This document shows positions 57,028 to 64,000 of a stretch of 64,000 nucleotides of DNA, one piece after another; position 1 is the first letter of the stretch; the number at the start of each line of letters is the position of its first letter. This DNA is from Lotus japonicus (Eukaryota > Streptophyta > Magnoliopsida > Fabales > Fabaceae): contig NC_080043.1 in assembly GCF_012489685.1 (NCBI RefSeq), positions 48,499,127 through 48,563,126 on the forward strand. Reading direction: 5' to 3'. Both the position numbers and the translations under genes were made by a program. A model generated the notes under the pieces. It did no database searches. It was not told where the DNA came from and was given only the letters and a program-made list of their open reading frames with translations.

Positions 57028-58276
57028 GACTACTCCATGTCAGAGTCGGAATTCCCATCTTCTTCTATAAGTTCTTCCTCTTCTTCACTACTTGTTGAGT
57101 ATTCAATTTCTTCTTCATCTTCTTCTAAATCTTCCAAATCCATTTGGTTCCATGGTAATTCTTCTCCTTCATAAGCTATGTCAACAAGACTTTCCTCAAG
57201 ATCGTCATTTGCAACCATTGTGGGCATTTCTTGTACATCATCATCTTGATAAGCATCATCAGGTTTATTTTCCCCAAAAATTGAATGGCATTACGCGCCT
57301 TGGTTTTTATAACAGCTAGCCAGCTTTGTTGCCCTTCAGGATAGGATGAAAAATACACTTGCTCTGCTTGTTGAGCTAGTATGAATGGATCATAACTTGG
57401 GTATCTCCTAAATTTTTTAATCTCAACATTTCCATAAGCATCAATCCTTGTTCCTTGAGGGCTAGGATCAAACCAATCACACTGAAATAAAACCACCTTC
57501 TTAGTAGGCCTACCAGTGTACTCCAACTCAACAATGTCAATCAACATCCCATAATAATCATTGCCCACTGAATCATTTTGCCCACATCTAACACATACGC
57601 CATAATTTGTCATACTCATTCCTTCATTTTGTGATTTTGTGACAAACTTTTATCCATTAATGATATAATTACGCCACTTTTTGACATTTCTAAGAGGACC
57701 CCATGCCAAACTCTTCAAAAGCACATCATCAATTTGGTTTCTTGAGTCAAGCACCTAAAACATATATCATTTGTTAATACAATCTAAGATATGCTTCACT
57801 AAACTTTTGAAGAGATTAGTAATAGTTTCACATACATATGATTTCAACCAAGTAGGAAACTTCATGGAAATTTGTTTGTCCAAGTCTTCATCATTTATCT
57901 CTGGATCTAGTTCTTGTAGAAGATCTGAGTATATGCTACATAAGCAACACACTGGTTAAACACAACTTTACATAAAAGTGATGTATCATAGTGTGTTTTG
58001 GAATGACTTACTTGATGTAAGGTACCACCTCAGGACAATTCAACAAAATATACAAATGTCCAACTTTCATTTCCTTTTCATTCAAGGTAGAGGTGATACA
58101 TTTTCCATAACTACGACCTGGATGATTAGAAATAGACAATGGCGGATTCTCAGATGAGCCTTCTCCATCATTCCGTTGCACTCTTGTTCTCCTTGATGGA
58201 ACATCAGAAGGATAATAATATGAAGCAAATGTAGACATCTCTTCCAGCAAATACGCTTTGGCAATTGAGCATTCTA
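57028..58276 (-). pseudogene. CACTA transposase (TNP2-like), C-terminal half
   Basis: Reading left from 58276: a DUF4218-type segment (GCYIECSIAKAYLLEEMSTF, then GKCITSTLNEKEMKVGHLYI, LNCPEVVPYI). A second part (about 57767-57952) follows with EINDEDLDKQISMKFPTWL. Then comes a stretch LAWGPLRNVKKWRNYIING with an in-frame TAA where Tyr is usual (near 57650). After that is a DUF4216 domain (NYGVCVRCGQND, YYGMLIDIVELEY, FQCDWFDPSPQGTRIDAYGN, YPSYDPFILAQQAEQVYF) and an acidic C terminus with a shift near 57230. It is cut at 58276 by the Tekay LTR; the catalytic half would be beyond the window. This is the cut-and-paste transposase of CACTA elements, here dead. Confidence 0.85.
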
Positions 58277-58762
58277 TGTAACACCCCGATTTCGGTGGCG
58301 TCACTTTAGTAACCAAAAAGAAAACAAAGCGGAAGAAAAACGTGAATATTTTTTTTTCGATAATTGTTTTAAGTAAATAAAAGACTTGTCGAATTAAAGA
58401 TGTATCGACGAAAGATAAACATGACTAATATACAGATATATATACAACCCCCACAGTAAGTAGCATGCTACGTCACGAGTAATCCTCCAGTGACGGAAAG
58501 TAGAGCCTGTCGGCAAATATGTACATAACAAAATATAAGGTCAGTATTCTGAATACAGTCCTCCAACGAAAGTAGGTCAGCCCAAAAACAGTCCGAAGAC
58601 CTCCTAGTCCGACCAACTCCCTGTGACTCCCGTAAAGAGAACCACACAAAAAGCTAAAGGTCGGGGACCTACCCTGCCCCAAAATGAGAAAACTGAAGAT
58701 CAGAGCCACGACGATACTCCTACCCTAATTCTGACTAGAGGAGCACAACACACCACTCCCAG

Positions 58763-59263
58763 CTACGCATCACCAAGATCGTCATCTGAATCTGAATCCA
58801 AGACGATCAGGTCTATGACTGCATAGGTCCTCACAGCTGGTCCTGCGGGTACTGTACCCGATCCCAAATCAACAGCAGCCGCGACGGTGGGTGAGCTAGA
58901 ATCAGATGAAGTCCCTCCTACAGGCAACTCCTCCGAAGGGTCCTCCTCGTTCTCAGGCGACGGTGGTGGTGGTACTACAACTCCAGGACCACAGTGCACG
59001 CCCGGTGGTAGGTTGAAGCTGACGGTGTAGCGTCTCAAAACTCCATGCGTCAAGTTTCCCATTCTGTCAACGCGGTCCTCCATTATTCGCCCCGAATAAA
59101 TAGCTCGGTGACCGGCGGGGTCGACCACCCATGAGCCCGGGGTATCCTGGTCCAACATCTCGAACCTAGTCCCCCCGAAGGGACGACCGTCTCGAACCAA
59201 TCTGCCATCGACATCTGACAAAAAGGGCATACATAGCCCCCCATACATAGGTAGCACGCGCAA
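58763..59263 (-). pseudogene. LTR-encoded conserved ORF, frameshifted at its start
   Basis: The core is TRFEMLDQDTPGSWVVDPAG, HRAIYSGRIMEDRVDRMG, GVLRRYTVSFNLPPGVHCGP, a Pro/Glu linker and the acidic end VLDSDSDDDLGDA. The first 30 or so residues are out of register: the C-run in TAGTCCCCCCGAAGG is shorter than in other copies, which shifts the frame just before the PSGG motif. Everything downstream is open. Confidence 0.6.
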
Positions 59264-59887
59264 GGGTCAACTCAAAGAATTACATAGTAGTACATCCAAT
59301 AGGTAAAGTTTAAGCAATAGCTACATAGGCTTAAATATGAATGACAACATTATAAATTGTATATCCTGTCAACGAAAATAAATAACATTTGCTGGCAATT
59401 AACATATCTCAAACAATGTTAACAAATATCAAATACACTCGACAACTAAATCAGCATGAATGGTGCATGTAATGCAATGCTAAGGAACAAGATGCAATTC
59501 GGAGGGATGGGCACCAACGAGTCAGCCCTAACACCAGCCACGGTGGGACCATTTCTGCTCGGGCGTCTCTTATACCAAACAAAATGTAGTCAGATCAAGA
59601 ATGAACCTGTAGGTCTGCCATTTCCGTCTGCTACTAAGAATCACCGCAATGTTCTTATGTGGAAATCCGGGTCTTATGACCATTTTGGAATCCACCGAGG
59701 TCCGGCATCCCACCGTGTATTAACCTCAAAATGTGTGCATGAATGCAAAGTGATTAGCCAAACAACGTCTCCGACCTCACTCGTCACGTCGTCACGTGTT
59801 CTAGCTAACTTATTGTCTCTAAAAAGAATACCCTAAGGTAAATGTCGATTCTGCGATAAAAGACAATTAATTATAAAAAGTATCTCA

Positions 59888-60150
59888 TGATGATTTCTCA
59901 AATCATCCGACTCATCTCTATCCGATGGTCAAAAACTGCTCAGCGAGCAAAAAGTACCAATGTACTTGGAAACTACCCGTTTCCCGGCTTATCTTTCAGA
60001 TATCCCAACAACAAAACTGCTCATCAAGCAAAAGAGCATCAACATACTCAGAAACTTATTTAATTTTCCCGACTTATCTTTTAGATAGTCAAACAACAAA
60101 ACTGCTCATCGAGTAAGGAGTATCAACATACTCGGAAACTCATTAGTTTC
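59888..60150. repeat. Stem-loop array in the 3' LTR
   Basis: Starts with GATGATTT-CTC-AAATCATC, then series of GCTC-AGC-GAGC, AGTAC-CAAT-GTACT, GGAAAC/GTTTCC, GGCTTATC/GATA-type stems. It is partly eroded but collinear with 32651-32945. Confidence 0.75.
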
Positions 60151-60534
60151 CTCAAAACTTGGACTCAGCGACACTTCTCATTTTCCAAAACTAATATTCA
60201 AGTCCTAAGCTCTTGTTTACGATTGTGATCATTATTTAAAGATTCAGAGGTTGTTTAATGTCTTATGAATTTTCCTTGCAAAATAGTTTTCATTTAGTTT
60301 TGTCTCTAATCTTATGAGTTTAAAAGATCCCATAATCCCAAGTAATTCCCAGACAAGGTCTCGATCCATCAAAACAACAACAAGGCTCGAATCTCTGTTC
60401 GTCCCGTCAAACTTTCCCAAAATCTCGTGATGAGTGTGGCATAACTGCCCGTTATCCTCACTCTGACGTACAACAGATATATGTGTATTTGCGTAATCAC
60501 AGTAACACAATCCAACAATCATGGCACATATATG

Positions 60535-60632
60535 AACACATCCTAGATTAACCATTTAGCACATAGCATGTGAATCAATATCAACACATCCTAGATTAAC
60601 CATTTAGCACATAGCATGTGAATCAATCTCAA
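60535..60632. repeat. 48-bp direct repeat in LTR
   Basis: Two tandem copies of ACATCCTAGATTAACCATTT plus AGCACATAGCATGTGAATCA, as at 33310-33420. Confidence 0.8.
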
Positions 60633-62025
60633 AAACAATTCAAGCGATAAATGATTATCAATTGTCAGCCGTAGCCTCAGAAAACATTTTTCCCAGTCAA
60701 ACACAATCAAGTGCATAAACGGTAAATCAAGTCGAATTCGTCGACATCTAAAGCATTAGCTAGTATTCAGTGAGTAGCCCTCACCTGTAGGTTTTCCAGC
60801 TTGCTCCTCAAACTTTCCTTCACAATCTTGCTCTCCGACTCCACAAAGTTCCTCAAACGAACCTTAGAGGAAATTCAAAGAAATCAATCACAATGAGTCA
60901 GAAACTCAGCAAACAATAAGTACTAGGGTTACACGAAGCATTATAAACTTCGAAGTACCGTAATCTAACACGTTAAGACAAGTTTTCGAAAAACAAAATT
61001 TTCCTCCCCTTAAGGAGGAGCTCTCGGCCACACATCACAATTGTGTGCGTCGATTTTTCTTAGATCAAACTTGGTTCCTGGGTTATTATTAGTCGTAACT
61101 AAGATGAATCTAAGCTCAGAAAAATTTTCGGATCGAAAACTGTCGCAGGGGTATTTTGGTCAATATTTTCAGCTCAGAATTTCAAAATTGGAATTTCGAA
61201 AAACAAATTGGATGGGGACGTCACCAACGATGTTTATGACGAATAATCCTACTAGCGCTAAGCTAAGTCGAGAGTTTTAAACCGAAAGAACGAAACTTTG
61301 CCTCAAAATGGGTTTTTCAAGTAGAATTGGAATTCGGCGGCATTTCGGCGACATTCGGCAAAATTTAATCCGCTAAACACGCTCTTGGGCATGCAGGGAA
61401 TAAGTTTAGACAGAGAAATCGAGTTATTTGGACAGTTTTACAAAAAGCTCAAATTTTTGAGCACAGAAAGACATAGAGAAAGACGACAGAATTGACGATC
61501 AGAAGTGAGAGATAGTATCTATACCTCGTTCTGAAGAAAGATTAGAAATATCAAGAGAAATGGGCGTACGCGTGTAGAATCTTCGTTTGAAGCTCCGAAT
61601 AGAAAAAGTCTTCATCGTCCGTTGATTTTAGGTTTCTTGAACTATCAGTGATTTAGTTTCGGCAAACTTCCGAGTATTGGAATTTGACGTTCGTACATTC
61701 TAGGGTTTCGTATCGAAACGCTTGTTATGGAAGAATTAAGAGAAGTTGTAACATTTCTCTGAAGATTTTTGGAATTAGTTTCCATCGTGTCTTTAAGTGT
61801 AAATTAGTTGTTTACGATCGCTCTTGTCCTAGTTATAAGTAAATACTAATCGTGCTATAACTTTTATCGACTTTAATACTATCCTTAGCCTTTTCCTGAA
61901 CTTTCTCCTTCATAAATTTATTGCATTCGATAAACTTGTTCAGGTTTTCCTTCACGTTACATCAAACTAATCGTGAATAGGAATTTTATTCGGTTTATTC
62001 TAAACTCGAAACTTTGGGTCTCACA

Positions 62026-62060
62026 TTACTAACCTCCAAAAAGAAAGTTTCGTCCTCGAA
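62026..62060 (-). other. Polypurine tract and palindrome before the 3' LTR
   Basis: On the minus strand: AAGTTTCGAGGACGAAACTT then TCTTTTTGGAGGTTAGTAA, directly before TGTGAGACCC. GTTTCG-AGGA-CGAAAC is a perfect hairpin. The GGAGG part would prime plus-strand synthesis. Confidence 0.65.
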
Positions 62061-62062
62061 AC

Positions 62063-62765
62063 TTAAGGTTCAGCAAAAAGTTCCGGATACTGTTCCTTGA
62101 TCTTTTCCTTCAGTTCCCATGTCGCATCACCAGTGTCCTTGTTCCAAATAACTTTCACCAATACAATCTCTTTTCCCCTCAACTGTTTTATCGTTGTGTC
62201 ACCAATGCTAATTGGCGGCGTCTCGAATGACAAATCATCCTTCAACTCGATGTCATCAAGTTCGATAACATGGGTCGGATCCGCAATATACTTCCTCAGT
62301 TGCGACACATGAAACACATCGTGAATGTTTGATAAAAATGGTGGTAGTGCAAGCTGGTAAGCAACTGGTCCTATACGACGAGTAATCTGGTAAGGTCCAA
62401 TAAACTTTGGCGTAAGTTTCCTCGACTTAATCGCTCGTCCAACTCCTGTAGTCTGTGTAACTCGCAGAAACACATGATCTCCTTCTTCAAATTCTAGAGT
62501 TCTGCGCCTCTGATCGGCATAAATTTTCTGTCTACGTTGAGAAGTCTTCATTTTCTCTCTGATTTGTTTGATCTTCTCTGTTGTCTGTTGCAGAAGTTCT
62601 GGTCCAACTAACAAATTCTCCCCATCTTGATACCAACACAAAGGTGTTCGACACTTGCGGCCATACAAAGCTTCATACGGTGCCATACCTATGCTCGTAT
62701 GAAAACTGTTGTTGTAAGTGAACTCAATCAATGGCAGTAGATTATCCCAACTACCCTTGTTGTCC
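62063..62765 (-). pseudogene. Tekay integrase C-terminal part with chromodomain
   Basis: Contains LIEFTYNNSFHTSIGMAPYE, YGRKCRTPLCW, a DHVFLRVTQTTGVGRA region, and the GPF/Y-like KFIGPYQITRRIGPVAYQL, FHVSQLRKYI. The C-terminal chromodomain is IKQLRGKEIVLVKVIWN, then DATWELKEKIKEQYPELF. In Tekay/Del chromoviruses this domain directs insertion to heterochromatin by reading histone marks. A 1-base shift near 62765 disconnects it from the catalytic part. Confidence 0.88.
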
Positions 62766-63428
62766 AATACGCAAGCTCGTAGCTTCCAATGATTGGATAG
62801 TTCTCTCAGTCTGTTCATCGGTCTGTGGGTGATAAGCAGAACTTAATCTCAGCCTCGTTCCCAATGCCTCCTGAAGAGCTCCCCAAAAATGTGAAGTAAA
62901 TTTTGGGTCTCGGTCAGAAACAATACTAGTCGGTACCCCATGAAGGCGTACAATCTCAGCTATGTAAATCTCCGACAGTTTCTCCACATTGTAGGTAGTT
63001 CTCATAGGTATAAAATGAGCCGACTTGGTTAATCGATCAACTATTACCCAAATCGAATCATAACCTTTCTGAGTTCTGGGCAAAGCTACGACAATATCCA
63101 TCGATATGCTGTCCCATTTCCATTCTGGTACATCCAAACTTTGTAACATACCCGAAGGTTTCTGATGTTCCACTTTCACTTTCTCACATGTTAAACACGC
63201 AGCTACATACTCAGCCACTTGTCTCTTCATTCCTGGCCACCAAAAATTCATCTTCAAGTCTTGGTACATCTTTTTCATTCCAGGATGAATGCTCAACTTG
63301 CTCTTGTGACCTTCGTCCATAATCAACCTCCTCAAATCAAGGTTGTTAGGTACGCAAACTCTATCCTTACACCGTAGGATATTATCATTTCCTACATTGA
63401 ATTCCGGGTCCTTATCCTGAATTACCAA
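62766..63428 (-). pseudogene. Tekay integrase zinc finger and catalytic core
   Basis: HHCC finger (EGHKSKLSIHPG, then CLTCEKVK), FWWPGMKRQV, core with SMDIVVALPRTQKGYDS (D), TSIVSDRDPKF (D) and HPQTDEQTERTIQ (E). The usual Gly after TD is Glu here. The frame shifts after QSLE. The piece upstream (63429-63592) has stops, so the pol frame is broken at least twice. Confidence 0.88.
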
Positions 63429-63592
63429 ATTCCTTTTTCCGAGTAGAAATTCATCTTGTAACTGTTGGTCTCAGATTTCTTCCATCAATCCATTTGCGAT
63501 CCTGATCATACCGAACTTCAGTTCTCCCTCGGATGATCTCACGTCTAAGCACAAATCTCGAAATTGTTCCAGCAATTGCAGCTCCTTAATCA

Positions 63593-64000
63593 TCATTGAC
63601 GAGATATGCATTTCCTGCTCAAGGCATCAGCAACAACATTAGCCTTTCCAGGATGATATTGCAAAGTAAATTCATAATCCTTGATGAATTCCATCCATCG
63701 TCGTTGTCTCGTATTTAGCTCCTTCTGGTCAAACAAATATTTCAAACTCTTATGATCACTGAATATGGTAAAAGTGCATCCATATAAGTAATGTCTCCAG
63801 ATCTTCAGTGAAAATACGATGGCAGCTAGCTCTAAATCATGAGTTGGATAATTCTTCTCGTGAAGCATAAGCTACAACATTCCGATGTTGCATCAGGACA
63901 CATCCCAAACCTTGATGCGAAGCATCACAGTGGACCTCATACAGTTCCTCTGGTTGTGGCAGAACTAGTACAGGTGACCTCGGCAAACGTTCCTTCATCG
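63593..64000 (-). pseudogene. Tekay RNase H region, runs off the window
   Basis: [47 protein letters not shown]. Upstream, in a shifted frame, VHCDASHQGLGCVLMQ gives the first catalytic Asp of RNase H; the shift is near 63868. RT, protease and gag would lie beyond 64000. Confidence 0.85.

Larger units (their letters stand above)
58277..62025 (-). repeat. 3' LTR of a Tekay-type chromovirus (3.75 kb)
   Basis: On the minus strand it starts TGTGAGACCC next to the purine tract and ends GGGGTGTTACA. The left flank is TTCTA. It is the only copy here attached to pol, so it identifies the family of the solo LTRs. It has a frameshifted LTR ORF, a stem-loop array (59888-60150) and a 48-bp direct repeat (60535-60632). 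Confidence 0.9.
24223..64000 (-). mobile_element. CACTA (En/Spm) transposon, disrupted, continues beyond window
   Basis: The left terminus is CACTACTAAAAAAAAGC at 24223, the CACTA signature, followed by dense subterminal repeats. Going right, its own sequence is found in pieces: 24223-24960, 26176-27030, 31048-31444, 55745-58276. The pieces are separated by a probable copia solo LTR, two Tekay solo LTRs (one with nested cargo) and a Tekay element that runs out of the window. Coding pieces read leftward: a TPase 3' part and an En/Spm-type second protein. The other terminus, the first TPase exons and the 3-bp TSD partner lie beyond 64000. Confidence 0.85.

Overview
The window is repeat-dense DNA from a flowering plant, most probably a dicot and plausibly a legume. 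That rests on the style of the BZR1-type exon, the chromovirus and CACTA families, and the absence of any bacterial signal; I cannot name the genus. Only one host gene is visible: the first exon of a BES1/BZR1-type brassinosteroid transcription factor at 3323-3538 (minus strand). Almost everything else is transposable elements inside transposable elements, and most boundaries can be fixed by exact target-site duplications (TSDs).

Left part (1-7.2 kb): around the host exon lie a foldback MITE (515-748), a hAT element (1427-2384, TSD ATAGATAC) that was hit 5 bp inside its own end by a small Mutator-type MITE (1432-1674, TSD ATACTAGAG), a Stowaway-like remnant, a 1.36-kb non-autonomous MULE (5681-7037, TSD TTAATTAAT) and a SINE (about 7097-7211).

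Middle left (7.2-24.2 kb): a decayed LINE on the minus strand is cut by a Tekay-type solo LTR (7723-15218), which carries another solo LTR (9103-13130). The LINE is also cut by a young non-autonomous LTR retrotransposon (18400-23445). That element contains a solo LTR and a GC-rich array of 65-bp repeats.

Right part (24.2-64 kb): one CACTA transposon starts at 24223 and runs off the window. It is cut by a probable copia solo LTR (24961-26175), a Tekay solo LTR (27031-31047), a second Tekay solo LTR (31445-55744), and a Tekay element whose 3' LTR (58277-62025) and pol region are seen. The solo LTR at 31445-55744 holds a third solo LTR (34194-44768), which is itself split by a CRM/Reina-like chromovirus (36212-42873). 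It also holds an 8.5-kb, apparently intact Mutator-like element (46175-54684).

The most interesting object is that 8.5-kb MULE. It has matching terminal inverted repeats, a perfect 9-bp TSD and three genes that read through without a break once canonical introns are removed: a plant-mobile-domain protein with an RGG tail (plus strand), a small OB-fold protein resembling HROB, the MCM8-9 recombination cofactor (minus strand), and a 902-residue transposase fused to a SWIM finger and an OTU protease domain (minus strand). The MITE at 1432-1674 looks like a miniature relative of it.

Two further unexplained systems sit in the long Tekay LTRs. One is a conserved, acidic-tailed open reading frame in the sense orientation. 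The other is a set of rapidly changing arrays of short stem-loops, whose stems change in a compensating way while the loops stay constant.
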